The notes beneath the pieces were generated by a model. That model saw only the letters and a program-made list of their open reading frames with translations. It was not told the DNA's origin and ran no database searches. From an uncultured Bacteroidales bacterium (GTDB taxonomy: Bacteria; Bacteroidota; Bacteroidia; Bacteroidales; UBA932): a DNA stretch of 64,000 nucleotides. Position numbers and translations under genes: made by a program. Positions 35,294 to 45,323 of this stretch are shown one piece after another; position 1 is the stretch's first letter; every line of letters begins with the position of its first letter. The stretch lies in NCBI GenBank assembly GCA_944323845.1, contig CALUUA010000013.1, forward strand, positions 1 to 64,000, written 5' to 3'.

Positions 35294-37019
35294 ATTGTTT
35301 TTCTGCGGTTTCTTCCGCTTTGTTTGTCGGCTTTTCCTTATTGCCGGAGGCATCTTTTCCGGTACCCGCATCGGCGTCCTTCTTGTATTTGTACCGGCGG
35401 ATTTTCTGTGTGGCTGTCTTTTCAAAAGGCTCCTTGACGACTTCCACATCGTTGATTTTCGAAGACTTGTTCACGTGCCTGTTCACATAGCTCAGGATGG
35501 CTTCCTTTCTGGCCTGGAGCTTTTCGAAGAACTGGTCTTCCCCTTCCTGATTCCAGTTTATGATATTGTCGTTGAACTGTACCAGAGCGACGAGACGGCC
35601 GTTGCGTTCGAGAACTACGGATTCGTTCACCCCGTCCATGTTGTTTATCACGCTTTCTATTTCTTCAGGGTAGATGTTTTCCCCTGACGGTCCCAGAATC
35701 ATGTTGCTCAGCCTGCCTTTGATGTAGTAACGCCCTTTTTCGTCCACGCTCGCCAGATCGTTGGTCCTGAACCATCCGTCGTCCGTGAATACAGACCTCG
35801 TGCGGGTCGGATCCTTGTAATAGCCGAGCATGACATTGTCCCCCTTGCATACTATCTCTCCTTCTCCTGTTTCAGGATTGACATTCATCAGCTTGACTGT
35901 CACTCCGTAGGCTGCCACTCCGGTCGAGCCGGGTTTCGTGTATTTCACGCCTGCATTGCATATGAGAGGGGCGGTTTCAGTCAGCCCGTAGCCTATGGCG
36001 TATGGGAAGCGGGCCTTTTTCAGGAATTCCTCGACCTTGATGTCAAGTTTCGAACCTCCTATGCCGAAGAACTTCAGACGTCCGCCGAACGTAGTTTTCA
36101 GTTTCAGTCCGATCAGCCTGCAAAGCAGGGTAGGGGTATGCCTTTTCATCCACTTGAGCACACGGCTGTGTCTTATGGTAGGAAGCACGCTGTTCTTGTA
36201 GATTTTCTCTATGATCAGCGGCACGGAAAGCATGACCGTCGGCCGTACCGTCTTCATGGCCGAAAGCAGTATGGTAGGTGTCGGCGGCTTCTGGATATAG
36301 TAGACGCATGCCCCGACGAAGATAGGGTAGAGTACGCCGATGCTGAGCTCGTATGTATGCGCCATGGGCAGTATGGACAGCCAGACATCCTTTTCATTGC
36401 ATTTGTGGGCATGGAGGGAGGCTATGATGTTATGGCACAGGTTCCTGTGGCTGAGCATCACCCCTTTGGCATTCCCTGTGGTGCCGGAAGTGTAGATGAG
36501 TGTGGCGATGTCGTCCGGGAAAGGCTGCGCGGTCTTTCCGTCGCAAGTGAAAGCCTCGTCGTTCCTCTTTATTATCTCGAAGGTCTCGATGTCTATCACA
36601 AGATCCATCATGTCGCTGCATTCCTGACTCAGCTTCGGCAGAAGTCTCTTCGAGATGAAAATGGCCTTGCTGCCCGAATGTTTCAGGATATTGCTGACTT
36701 CGTTTTCGGAGGAGTCCGGCAATATCGGGACTGAAATCCTGCCGAACGGTACAAGCGAGAACATGGCTACAGTCCAGTTCGGCATGTTCTGCGACAGGAT
36801 GGCCACCTTGTCGCCGGCCCCGATTCCGTATCTTGACAGCCTGTGCGAAATCTCATCGCACTTTTTCTTGAAACTCCCGTATGTGTAGCTCATGTCGGAG
36901 TCCAGCATGACTGACATCGTGTTCTTTTCGTACAACGCCGTCGAGTATTCATACAGCTTCGCCAGAGTATCTATGTATCTTTCGCGGAGCTTCATTAATT
37001 TCCTTGAAATGAAATTCAT
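35292..37019 (-). CDS. Long-chain fatty acid-CoA ligase (AMP-binding)
   Basis: This is a 575-residue adenylate-forming enzyme activating fatty acids. The P-loop motif is LIYTSGTTGNAKGVMLSH; A4 lies at LPMAHTYELS, A5 at YGLTETAPL, and A7-A8 at GWFRTNDLASVDEKGRYYI and GRLSNMILGPSGENIYPEEI. The C-terminal Lys for adenylation lies in KTATQKIRRYKYK. It ends in a charged low-complexity tail. It is 81 bp after a PlsC-like acyltransferase gene on the same strand; together they suggest lipid metabolism. A TTGCGGC/GCCGCAA palindrome fills the gap. Confidence 0.93.
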   Translation of the reverse strand: MNFISRKLMKLRERYIDTLAKLYEYSTALYEKNTMSVMLDSDMSYTYGSFKKKCDEISHRLSRYGIGAGDKVAILSQNMPNWTVAMFSLVPFGRISVPILPDSSENEVSNILKHSGSKAIFISKRLLPKLSQECSDMMDLVIDIETFEIIKRNDEAFTCDGKTAQPFPDDIATLIYTSGTTGNAKGVMLSHRNLCHNIIASLHAHKCNEKDVWLSILPMAHTYELSIGVLYPIFVGACVYYIQKPPTPTILLSAMKTVRPTVMLSVPLIIEKIYKNSVLPTIRHSRVLKWMKRHTPTLLCRLIGLKLKTTFGGRLKFFGIGGSKLDIKVEEFLKKARFPYAIGYGLTETAPLICNAGVKYTKPGSTGVAAYGVTVKLMNVNPETGEGEIVCKGDNVMLGYYKDPTRTRSVFTDDGWFRTNDLASVDEKGRYYIKGRLSNMILGPSGENIYPEEIESVINNMDGVNESVVLERNGRLVALVQFNDNIINWNQEGEDQFFEKLQARKEAILSYVNRHVNKSSKINDVEVVKEPFEKTATQKIRRYKYKKDADAGTGKDASGNKEKPTNKAEETAEKQ

Positions 37020-37036
37020 GTGTTTCCGGATTTATG

Positions 37037-37054
37037 TTGCGGCTGCCGCCGCAA
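37037..37054. repeat. Intergenic inverted repeat TTGCGGC/GCCGCAA
   Basis: A 7-bp perfect stem with loop TGCC lies between the PlsC-like gene and the acyl-CoA ligase gene. It is similar in its TTGCGGC arm to 51023-51040 and 47791-47850. It lacks a T-run, so it is not a clear terminator. Confidence 0.55.
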
Positions 37055-37100
37055 TGTAACATTCATTATGGAGCAAGCAGACAAGCAGATACCATGCCGT

Positions 37101-37658
37101 CTATCCGGTAATATAGTCCTTCGGGAACTTCCCCGTCAGATGCATTCCCTCGTATATTTCCTGAATGCGTTTCATGTCAGCTTTCGCGTCATCCGTAAGT
37201 TCGATCCTTTCGCCTCTTCCCACATGCTTTGTCCCCCAGTCGAAGTACCCGAGGTAGACAGGGACGCCGGTTTCCCGGGCTATGGTGTGAAATCCGGTCT
37301 TCCAGCGTTTTACAGGCTTGCGGGTCCCTTCAGGCGCGATGGCCAGATGCAGTTTATCGCACCGGTTCATCTCGTGTATGACACTGAGCACAAGGCTTGC
37401 CGCATTTTTCCGGTCTACAGGCAGGCCCCCGAGTTTACGGAGAAGCCAGCCTAAAGGTCCGACGAAAAACTCTTTCTTTATCATCACATAGGCTTTCCCG
37501 CCTACTGAGGTGTAGTACAGGTACGATATCACGAAATCCCATATTGAGGTGTGCGGTACACCGAGGATTATGCATTTGTCTTCCGGTACCGGATTGCTGT
37601 CGGCAGTCCAGCCCAGGGATTTAAGCAGGAATCCGCAAAATTTTCTCCACATATTCAA
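37101..37658 (-). CDS. PlsC-like 1-acylglycerol-3-phosphate acyltransferase
   Basis: This is a 185-residue, short member of the glycerolipid acyltransferase family. The catalytic motif is PHTSIWDFV (H-x4-D: H-T-S-I-W-D), with the substrate motif APEGTRKPVKRWK. No second domain and little hydrophobic anchor are present. The start overlaps the parE stop by 4 bp (ATGA), indicating translational coupling. Likely acyl acceptor is unknown. Confidence 0.87.
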   Translation of the reverse strand: MNMWRKFCGFLLKSLGWTADSNPVPEDKCIILGVPHTSIWDFVISYLYYTSVGGKAYVMIKKEFFVGPLGWLLRKLGGLPVDRKNAASLVLSVIHEMNRCDKLHLAIAPEGTRKPVKRWKTGFHTIARETGVPVYLGYFDWGTKHVGRGERIELTDDAKADMKRIQEIYEGMHLTGKFPKDYITG

Positions 37659-39571
37659 ATATTTATATCGTCCAGTTCTTCGGCTGACTTAAGGTTCTGC
37701 TTGATGAAGTTCTGGCGGTCGATGGTATTGTCTCCCATGTAAAATTCCAGCAGCTCGGCTATCGACTCTTCATCGTTAATGCTGACGGAATCAAGCCTGA
37801 TGTTTTCTCCTATGAACTCCCTGAATTCGGTGTCCGAAATTTCTCCCAGTCCCTTGAATCTGGTGATCTGCACCCCGGTCTTCAGGGCCTTCACTGCGGC
37901 ATCTCTTTCTTCGATGTTGTAGCAGTATCTGACTTCTTTCTTGTTCCGTACGCGGAAAAGAGGGGTCTGAAGTATGTAGACATGGCCTCTGCGCACGAGT
38001 TCGGGGTAGTATTTGAGGAAGAACGTGAGCACGAGCATTCTGATATGCATGCCGTCGTCATCGGCATCCGTCGCCACGATTATATTGTTGTACCTGAGGT
38101 CGGCCATGTCATCTTCCACTCCCAAGGCATTGACCAGCAGGTTCAGTTCCTCGTTCTCGGCCACTTTCTTGCGGCTGACCTTGTAGCAGTTCATAGGCTT
38201 TCCCCTGAGGCTGAACACGGCCTGGACTGTGGCATTCCTCGTCTTGGTGATTGTTCCGCTTGCGGAATCCCCCTCGGTGATGAAAATGCTCGACTTCATG
38301 GCCAGTTCCTGTTTTGCGGCAGGGAGCTTGTCGTTGTAATGTATGCTGCAGTCCCTCAGTTTCTTGTTGTATATGCTGGCTCGCTTGCTTCTCTCCCTCG
38401 CCTTTTTCTGGATTCCGGATATTTCCTTCCTTTCCTGCTCCGAAGCTATGATTTTTTCCTGTATTGCGGAAGCGACATCCTTGTGGATGTGAAGATAGTT
38501 GTCCAGATTCGTCTTTATGAAGTCGTTTACATAGCTGCGGATGGTAGGACCGTGTTCCACTACGGCATTGCCGTCTTCGTCCTTCCCTGATTCTTCCCAC
38601 ATGTACGTGGACCCGAGCTTGATTTTGGTCTGGGATTCGAACCGCGGTTCCTGAATCCCGATGCTTATGGCCCCTACGATGCCCTGACGAATGTCTTCCG
38701 GAGCGTAGTCTTTCTTGTAAAACTCTTTCAGCGTCTTCACTACCGCTTCGCGCAATGCCGCCAGATGGGTTCCGCCGTCACGCGTATTCTGTCCGTTGAC
38801 GAAAGAAGATATGTTTTCTCCGTAGCTGTTGCCGTGGGTCAGGACTACTTCTATGTCTTCCCCTTCGAGATGGATCGGCGGGTAAAGCGGCTCTTCGGAC
38901 ATGTTTTCGTTCACCAGATCCAGAAGTCCGTTCTTCGATACGAAAGCCGTCCCGTTCAGAGTCAGCGTAAGGCCTTTTTTCAGGTAGGAGTAGTTTTTCA
39001 GCAAGGTTCCGACGAACTCCGGATTGTATCCGAAATCCCCGAAAAGTTCCTTGTCGGCCACATATTTTACCAGAGTCCCGTTCTTTTCCTTAGTCACCCG
39101 TTTCCCGGAATCCTTCAGGACGCCTTTCGAGTATTCCGCGAATGAAGATTCGCCGTTCCTGAATGACTCTATATAAAAATATTCGGACAGGGCGTTCACG
39201 GCCTTCGTTCCCACTCCGTTCAGACCGACGGATTTCTTGAAGACCTTGTTGTCGAACTTTCCTCCCGTGTTGAGGTTGCTCGTGGCCTTTATCACGGAAT
39301 CGAGGGGGATTCCGCGGCCGAAATCCCTGACAGTCACGGTCTTCCCGTCTATGTCTATGAGAATGTTCTTCCCGAAACCGGATGTGAATTCATCCACGGA
39401 ATTGTCTATGATTTCCTTCAGAAGGACGTAGATGCCGTCTCCGGGGTTAGACCCTCCTCCGAGATTCCCGATATACATTCCGGCCCTTTTCCTGATGTGC
39501 TCGTTCCATTCCAGGGTCTTGATATTCTCATCGGTGTATTCGGATGTATTCGTCGTGATATTTTCAGCCAT
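37655..39571 (-). CDS. parE: DNA topoisomerase IV subunit B
   Basis: This is a 638-residue GHKL ATPase/TOPRIM subunit that decatenates chromosomes with ParC. ATP-binding sites are EIIDNSVDEF, VRDFGRGIPLD and GLNGVGTKAVNALS. The TOPRIM domain has ITEGDSASGTITKTR and ATDADDDGMHIRML. The variant EGDSASGTITKTR, rather than EGDSAGG of GyrB, supports ParE over GyrB. parC does not follow; the next gene is a lipid acyltransferase. Confidence 0.93.
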   Translation of the reverse strand: MAENITTNTSEYTDENIKTLEWNEHIRKRAGMYIGNLGGGSNPGDGIYVLLKEIIDNSVDEFTSGFGKNILIDIDGKTVTVRDFGRGIPLDSVIKATSNLNTGGKFDNKVFKKSVGLNGVGTKAVNALSEYFYIESFRNGESSFAEYSKGVLKDSGKRVTKEKNGTLVKYVADKELFGDFGYNPEFVGTLLKNYSYLKKGLTLTLNGTAFVSKNGLLDLVNENMSEEPLYPPIHLEGEDIEVVLTHGNSYGENISSFVNGQNTRDGGTHLAALREAVVKTLKEFYKKDYAPEDIRQGIVGAISIGIQEPRFESQTKIKLGSTYMWEESGKDEDGNAVVEHGPTIRSYVNDFIKTNLDNYLHIHKDVASAIQEKIIASEQERKEISGIQKKARERSKRASIYNKKLRDCSIHYNDKLPAAKQELAMKSSIFITEGDSASGTITKTRNATVQAVFSLRGKPMNCYKVSRKKVAENEELNLLVNALGVEDDMADLRYNNIIVATDADDDGMHIRMLVLTFFLKYYPELVRRGHVYILQTPLFRVRNKKEVRYCYNIEERDAAVKALKTGVQITRFKGLGEISDTEFREFIGENIRLDSVSINDEESIAELLEFYMGDNTIDRQNFIKQNLKSAEELDDINI

Positions 39572-39606
39572 ATTATGGTACCTGTCGTCAATTGCGCATT
39601 ATTGTG

Positions 39607-39614
39607 CAAAATTA
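39607..39614 (-). promoter_or_regulatory. Promoter of parE
   Basis: The minus strand has TAATTTTG with TTTG (39636-39633) 18 nt upstream, 36 bp before the parE ATG. Confidence 0.65.
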
Positions 39615-39688
39615 GTAAAAAAATTTTTGTGCCAAAAGCGCAATGAGGCGTAAATGCCTTCAAGTTTTGGATATTGGAAAAATATGTA

Positions 39689-39696
39689 TAAATTTG
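39689..39696 (+). promoter_or_regulatory. Consensus promoter of the DUF4493/PCMD cluster
   Basis: TAAATTTG has TTTG at 39666-39669, 19 nt upstream, a perfect match. It lies 28 bp before the first lipoprotein gene. Spacers inside the cluster are under 30 bp, so all five genes are likely one transcript ending at 47791-47850. Confidence 0.75.
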
Positions 39697-39724
39697 CCAC
39701 GTTTATTATAATTTTCTTAACCAG

Positions 39725-41854
39725 ATGAGACGAATAGGATTAATCATTTCTATCGTGGCATTCGTGGTTTCGGCCTGCTCGAAGGAAACGGAAATTTCCG
39801 ATGGCGGTGCCGCAGGACAGAAAGGGGAAGTCATCATATCCCTGACATCTGTCGATGACCACAAGAATGTCACTCCTGTGAAGTCTACGGTAGATGCGCC
39901 TGAAACGGAAGCCTTCAAAATCGAGATTTTCAATTCGAAAGGGACAAGGCTGTTCAGGGATACATACGGGAACGCTGCCGGGACGAAAATTCCTCTGAAT
40001 GCCGGCGATTACAGGCTTCTCGCATCGTACGGCGACTCGCTTGCGGTAGGCTTCGATGCTATCTATTTTGCCGCAGACCAGAACTTTACTGTCCGGCCTC
40101 AGACTGCCGAGACCATAAATGCGACAGCCAGAATGGCAAACGTGAAGATAGCGGTCAATTTCGGCGACAATCTCTGTCTGAACTATCCTGAGCATTATGC
40201 TGCCGTAAGACATCCTGAACTGGAAGAGTATCTGCAGTTCGATGCAGATGAGACGCGTCCCGGCTATATTCCGGGCGGAGACCTCGTCCTGGAAATCTAT
40301 GCGAAGGAGGACGGGACATGGAAATATTTCCAGGCAGACCCGATGGCATGCGCACCGAATGATTTCGTGACTTTCAATGTCGACATCGATACCCAAAGCG
40401 GCGATTTGAAGGTGGGCATTTCCATCGATGATTCAGTGGAAGAAGTGAACAAGGAAATCGTCATTCCTGCCGACAAGGCTGACAAGGCTGCCCCTGCAGT
40501 GTCTCTCAGCGGATTCGATGGCGATACCTTCTCTTTTACAGAGGCCGTGGATTATCCTGGTACCCAGGCAGATTTCGTGGCTGAAGCCGGAATCAGAAGC
40601 TGCATACTCGAGACTGTATCCGGCTGCGGTTTGCCGGGCTCCGTAGACCTCGCAACGGCTGACGAGTCTGTCATGGAACAGTTCGCCAAGTTCGGAATCC
40701 GCTGGAATGCCGGTATGCAGGACAAGCGTATCGCATCTGTCGACTTCTCGGGCATGGGGAAAAACGTATATGATCCGGAAGCTCCGTTCTCCGCAACATT
40801 TACCCTGACGGTAACGGACCAGCTCGGAAGATCCTCTGCTCCTGTAAGTTTTACTGCATCGCAGGTCCCTCCTCAGTATGAGTTCGCTGCCGTTCCGGGC
40901 AATGCGTTCGCCCGCAGGATAGAGGGCCTGTCGGCCAATGTGCCTGTCGGCAATCCCGCTGCGTACGAACTCCAGTACAGTTCCGGCAATTCAGAATGGA
41001 AGCCGGTGGCTGTAAAATCGATAGACGGTCAGAACATCAGTTATGATGTAATATCCGGTCTGGCCCCTGAGACAGAATACACTTTCAGGACAGTATATAA
41101 CGGAAACGCCAAGTCGGTATCGGCTCTTTCAGGCCTGACTACGGAGACCGAACTCCAGATTGCAAACAGCGGATTCGAGGACTGGACGGTGCAGAATCAT
41201 ACATTTAATTATATATCATCTCTGACAAAGAAAAATATTGACTGGTATCTGCCGTATTCGTCCGCATCTTCATCGGTCTGGGCGGTGAACAGCAAAAAGA
41301 CCATGCCAGGCAAATATACGACTGTCGGAAACCAGAATACGAAGAATTTCCCTTCCGTAGCTTATTCTACCGATGCGTTTTTCGGAAGCAGGTCAGCCAT
41401 GTTGTACACCGTGAGGGTGCATGATCTTAATTTTGACCCTGACGATATATTGGCTGCCGGTGAACTTTTCATCGGAAAAGCCGATGACTCGGGAAATCAT
41501 TCATCCGAAGGCACAGGTTTCACCAGCCGTCCTGACGAACTGCAGTTCCAGTATAAATACGAATCTTACAATAACGAGACATACCTTGTGGAAGTGAGGC
41601 TTTATTCAGGTGACACTGTCATCGCCACGGGAACTTTGAACGGTCAGAAAGCATCGTCATGGACTCCCGGTTCAGTCAAGCTTACTTATTCTGACAGGAC
41701 CAGACAGGCCGATAAGGTTTACATAAGTTTCAAATCTTCTTCCGCCGCTTCTCCGGCGTACAGGGAAGGGGAGATTACCGTAGCGGACAATAAGTCGTAT
41801 ACAGTATATTACGGCAGTGTCCTTTATGTCGACCAGCTGAACTTCGTATATTAA
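39725..41854 (+). CDS. DUF4493/FN3/PCMD-type surface lipoprotein 1
   Basis: This is a 709-residue predicted lipoprotein. Signal IVAFVVSAC is lipidated at Cys18, followed by SKETE, close to the Bacteroidota surface-export signal. Residues about 30-250 look like DUF4493 (AFKIEIFNSKGTRLFRDTYG; PLNAGDYRLLASYGDS). A central beta-rich region has a fibronectin-like segment near 395-470 (YELQYSSGNSEWKPVAVK; SGLAPETEYTFRT). The last 230 residues begin IANSGFEDW and read like the PCMD putative carbohydrate-metabolism domain. Domain names are from memory of family patterns. First gene of the cluster. Confidence 0.78.
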   Translation: MRRIGLIISIVAFVVSACSKETEISDGGAAGQKGEVIISLTSVDDHKNVTPVKSTVDAPETEAFKIEIFNSKGTRLFRDTYGNAAGTKIPLNAGDYRLLASYGDSLAVGFDAIYFAADQNFTVRPQTAETINATARMANVKIAVNFGDNLCLNYPEHYAAVRHPELEEYLQFDADETRPGYIPGGDLVLEIYAKEDGTWKYFQADPMACAPNDFVTFNVDIDTQSGDLKVGISIDDSVEEVNKEIVIPADKADKAAPAVSLSGFDGDTFSFTEAVDYPGTQADFVAEAGIRSCILETVSGCGLPGSVDLATADESVMEQFAKFGIRWNAGMQDKRIASVDFSGMGKNVYDPEAPFSATFTLTVTDQLGRSSAPVSFTASQVPPQYEFAAVPGNAFARRIEGLSANVPVGNPAAYELQYSSGNSEWKPVAVKSIDGQNISYDVISGLAPETEYTFRTVYNGNAKSVSALSGLTTETELQIANSGFEDWTVQNHTFNYISSLTKKNIDWYLPYSSASSSVWAVNSKKTMPGKYTTVGNQNTKNFPSVAYSTDAFFGSRSAMLYTVRVHDLNFDPDDILAAGELFIGKADDSGNHSSEGTGFTSRPDELQFQYKYESYNNETYLVEVRLYSGDTVIATGTLNGQKASSWTPGSVKLTYSDRTRQADKVYISFKSSSAASPAYREGEITVADNKSYTVYYGSVLYVDQLNFVY

Positions 41855-41883
41855 ATCCAGATAATCATAAGAAATCATATATC

Positions 41884-43137
41884 ATGAAAAAGATACTTTT
41901 TGCAATTTCGACTGCGCTTCTGATGTTCGCAGGTTGCAAGAAAACAGATATTATATTGGAAGGTTCCGGAGTAGGAACGGTAAATTTCTCCATCTCGGCC
42001 GATGAAGGGGGATATATCACCAAGGCATTGCCGGAGGTAGATATAGAAACATTGAAAATCAGTATTGTACAGAAAGACGGCGACTATTCTGAAGAATGGG
42101 ACAGCTTCTCGGCAATGCCGTCTGTCCTGGAGTTGTCTTCAGGAAACTATACAGTTACGGCTTCGACTCCGGACAGCCAGCCGGTAGCCTGGGACCAGCC
42201 TGTATACGGCGGGTCGAAGGATTTTACCGTGATGGTCGGAAAGGTTTCGAATGTGGATCTGGTATGCTCTATCACGAACATGATGGTGTCCATAAACCCT
42301 TCGGAAAGTTTCCTGAAAGAACTTTCTTTCTTTGAAGTTACGGTCAAGAGCAATGACGGTTCTCTGGTATGGACCAAGACTGAGTACGACGAGGGGAAAG
42401 ACGGCTTCTTCAATGTCTCTCCTCTCGAAGTATGGGTCAAGGGAGAACGCTATGACGGAGAAAGCATAAAACAGCAGTATCTGAAAATCACTGAAGTCGC
42501 TGCAAAAGACCATCATATAATAAATCTTAACGCCAAGGTGACAGGCAGTGTCGGCGGGATAGATTTTACGATAGACAACACGGTGAATGACAGGGAAGAA
42601 AACATCACAGTGCCTGGATTCGAAGAAATTCCGGTAGAGGATGAAGAAAAACCTGAAGAGCCAGACGGCGGAGATACCGGAGATGAGGAGAATCCTCCGG
42701 TTTCCACTGCGCCGGTAATGGAATGGGCATCAAATCCTACATTCGAGACTATGCCTATATCGTCGGATATGGATGTTGTCATAAACATCAGCGCGCAGGA
42801 AAAAATCAAGGCTTTTGTCGTGAAAGTGGAATCTCCGTCTGCTGAATTTCTGGCCACTGTTTCAGCCATGGTATCTCCTGAAAATGCACATCTTGATGAA
42901 AACTATGTAAACCTGGATCTGATAAATGATGCCACGGCCATAGCAATGCTTTCATCCCTGATGCCTACCGGCGATGCCCTCAAGGGACAGACATCCGTGG
43001 ACTTCTCGCTTTCAGAGCTGGTACCTATGATCAACGGTTTTTCGCCGGCATCCGGTTCCATCCACACTTTCACGCTCAACGTGACGGATGAAAAAGACCA
43101 GACACTTTCGAAGCCTGTGTCTTTCAAGACAGAATAA
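41884..43137 (+). CDS. DUF4493-type lipoprotein 2
   Basis: This is a 417-residue predicted lipoprotein (LLMFAGC, Cys18, then KKTD). The N-terminal half matches the DUF4493 pattern of its neighbours: ETLKISIVQKDGDYSEEWDS, LSSGNYTVTASTPDSQPV, and NVDLVCSITNMMVSI. An acidic linker (EEKPEEPDGGDTGDEENPP) at about residues 250-270 leads to a C-terminal beta domain of unknown type. Unlike lipoproteins 1, 3 and 4 it lacks the C-terminal PCMD-like module. 29 bp after gene 1 and 24 bp before gene 3. Confidence 0.75.
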   Translation: MKKILFAISTALLMFAGCKKTDIILEGSGVGTVNFSISADEGGYITKALPEVDIETLKISIVQKDGDYSEEWDSFSAMPSVLELSSGNYTVTASTPDSQPVAWDQPVYGGSKDFTVMVGKVSNVDLVCSITNMMVSINPSESFLKELSFFEVTVKSNDGSLVWTKTEYDEGKDGFFNVSPLEVWVKGERYDGESIKQQYLKITEVAAKDHHIINLNAKVTGSVGGIDFTIDNTVNDREENITVPGFEEIPVEDEEKPEEPDGGDTGDEENPPVSTAPVMEWASNPTFETMPISSDMDVVINISAQEKIKAFVVKVESPSAEFLATVSAMVSPENAHLDENYVNLDLINDATAIAMLSSLMPTGDALKGQTSVDFSLSELVPMINGFSPASGSIHTFTLNVTDEKDQTLSKPVSFKTE

Positions 43138-43161
43138 CCTATCGAACCAAGATTGGACAAG

Positions 43162-45312
43162 ATGAAAAGACATTTATCATATATTGCGGTAGCTTTGGCC
43201 GCTCCGGCTTTCGTGCTCGGATCCTGCAAGCAGGTTTCCGTGGAAGAACCGGAACAGACAGGCTATCTGTATGTCTCTCTCGACAGGGATGACAGCGAGG
43301 ACCTGGTCTTCAAGTCTGCCCCTGCCGACGACATGACATTTTCGCTGAAAGTCTACGACGCCCTCGATAATCTGGCAGCTTCAGTCGAAGATTACAGGGA
43401 TCTTGAGACCGAGCCGCTCAGACTGAACGTAGGTGAGTATACCGTAGTCGCCACATCCGCGGAAGCCTCTGCCGTGGCCGCTTTCGATGCACCTTTCTAT
43501 ACAGGATCCGCCGGAATCGAAGTCCGGCCGGATGAGGTGACCAATACTGAAATAGTATGTTCTCTGGCCAATGTCAAGGTGACAGCCGTATTTTCCGATG
43601 AAATCAAAAGCAGTTTCAAGACTTATTCACTGGAAGTGACGAACGGCCAGGGCAGCCTGACTTTTTCACCTGAAGAAGGGACGGCTGACAAGGAAGGCTA
43701 TTTCAGTCATACCGGGACCATAAGCTGGACCCTTTCGCTTGAAAACAACCAGGGACAGAAATATTCCGTAGAGGAAACCTATTCCGACGTGAAGCCGCGT
43801 CAGCATTACAATCTTTCTTTTTCTCTTGAAGAAAAGGATGAATTCGGGGCCGGCGGCTTTGTTATCGTAGTGGATAACTCCCTTAATGAAAAGGAGTATG
43901 ACTGCGTCCTGGATTTCGGGGATGAAGATATACCTGAGGTATCCGCAGATTTCGAATATACGGAATCCGAACCGATTGAACTGAATGCGGGAGACAACAC
44001 CAGCAAGGTGCTGACTTTCTCATCCGCAGACGGTTTCAGACATCTGCAGATATCATACGGCCCGTCAGAAGCGGCGCTTTCACTCATGTCCGCTTCTGTA
44101 AATACCGTTGATCTGGTGGGTGCATCCCAGGAAGTCATTGCCTCTCTGGAGGCAGCCGGCATAAAAGCTTCTCCTGTAGAGGAAGGCGCCAAAAGTGCCG
44201 AAGTGGACATAACAGGTTATATCGCTTCCTATCCGATAGGGAACACTACTGTCAGGACATTGGCAGTGGACATGAACGGTGCGTTCAGGGAAACTGTCCT
44301 CGATTTCGTCCTCAGATCACCTGTGGATGTCGAAGCGGTGTCTGCCGATCCGTGGGCCATGTTCGCCACCCTTGCCGGAAAATGGTTTACCGAGAATGAG
44401 CCTGACGGCGTATCGTTCCAGTACAGGAAGGCGACAGAGTCATCATGGACCGACGTAGAGCAGTCGGCAATCTCGGCGGACGCCTTGTCACGTACATATA
44501 CGGCGGAAATCAGGGGACTGGAACCCGCTACTGAATATGTCTTCAGAGCCGTATCCGCAGAAGACAAGGAAACCAAAGAAGTAAGCTTCACGACGGAAAC
44601 CGCCGAGGTGCTCCATAACATGAGTTTCGACAACTGGTATCAGAACGGCTCCATCTGGATGCCGAACCTCAGTGCCGATTATCAGGTATGGGATTCGGCA
44701 AATCCGGGTTCAGGTAAGTTCAACATCACTCCGACTACCCCCGAAAATACTGACGTGGCAGTGGCCGGTGACGGTAAAAAAGCTGTAAAGCTCGAAAGCA
44801 AGAAAGCGCTGATAGTGCTTGCTGCCGGAAACATATATACCGGAAAGTTCGGAAATACAGACGGCCTGGGAGCATATCTCGACTGGGGCGTGCCGTTCTC
44901 ATCCCGTCCTCTTGCACTGAAAGGATGGTACAAGTATCAGCCGAAGGCGATCGACATGGTCAAGTCTCCTTATGAAGACATGAAAGGCCAGACCGATATC
45001 TGCCAGATACAGGTACTCCTGACAGACTGGGACAAGCCGTTTACGGTAAATACCAACACAGGTTCTTTCGTGGACTTTGAGAATGATCCTCACATCATCG
45101 CGTATGGGAAATTGGAAGACAATACGACATCTTCATCATACAAGGACTTCACTATCGAGCTTGATTACAGGGACATGACCAGGACACCTAAATACATAGT
45201 GATAACAGCCTGCGCCAGCAAGTACGGAGACTATTTCACAGGCGGTGTCGGGAGTACGCTCTGGGTGGACGAGTTCGAATTCGTGTACGATCCCGATGAA
45301 TTGTCCGAATAA
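43162..45312 (+). CDS. DUF4493/FN3/PCMD-type surface lipoprotein 3
   Basis: This is a 716-residue predicted lipoprotein (APAFVLGSC, Cys22, then KQVSVEE). Start 43162 is preferred over 43153 for the signal peptide. An N-terminal DUF4493-like domain (FSLKVYDALDNLAASVEDYR; NVGEYTVVATSAEASAVAAF) is followed by a beta-rich middle and a fibronectin-like segment (RGLEPATEYVFRAVSAED). The C-terminal module of about 235 residues begins MSFDNWYQNGSIWMPNLSAD. That module is about 80-85% identical by eye to the C-terminus of lipoprotein 4, including a nearly identical 140-bp DNA tract. Confidence 0.78.
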   Translation: MKRHLSYIAVALAAPAFVLGSCKQVSVEEPEQTGYLYVSLDRDDSEDLVFKSAPADDMTFSLKVYDALDNLAASVEDYRDLETEPLRLNVGEYTVVATSAEASAVAAFDAPFYTGSAGIEVRPDEVTNTEIVCSLANVKVTAVFSDEIKSSFKTYSLEVTNGQGSLTFSPEEGTADKEGYFSHTGTISWTLSLENNQGQKYSVEETYSDVKPRQHYNLSFSLEEKDEFGAGGFVIVVDNSLNEKEYDCVLDFGDEDIPEVSADFEYTESEPIELNAGDNTSKVLTFSSADGFRHLQISYGPSEAALSLMSASVNTVDLVGASQEVIASLEAAGIKASPVEEGAKSAEVDITGYIASYPIGNTTVRTLAVDMNGAFRETVLDFVLRSPVDVEAVSADPWAMFATLAGKWFTENEPDGVSFQYRKATESSWTDVEQSAISADALSRTYTAEIRGLEPATEYVFRAVSAEDKETKEVSFTTETAEVLHNMSFDNWYQNGSIWMPNLSADYQVWDSANPGSGKFNITPTTPENTDVAVAGDGKKAVKLESKKALIVLAAGNIYTGKFGNTDGLGAYLDWGVPFSSRPLALKGWYKYQPKAIDMVKSPYEDMKGQTDICQIQVLLTDWDKPFTVNTNTGSFVDFENDPHIIAYGKLEDNTTSSSYKDFTIELDYRDMTRTPKYIVITACASKYGDYFTGGVGSTLWVDEFEFVYDPDELSE
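44905..45044 (+). repeat. Gene-conversion tract, copy 1 (lipoprotein 3)
   Basis: These 140 bp differ from 47350-47489 by a single base (gaagacatg versus gaaaacatg), while flanking parts of the two genes differ at many third positions. Identical synonymous codons over this length indicate recent exchange rather than protein-level constraint. Confidence 0.85.
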
Positions 45313-45323
45313 GGATATTTGAT

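Noticed and set aside
37655..39571. GyrB instead of ParE
   Set aside because: The EGDSASGTITKTR motif and length are those of the topoisomerase IV subunit in this phylum rather than GyrB.
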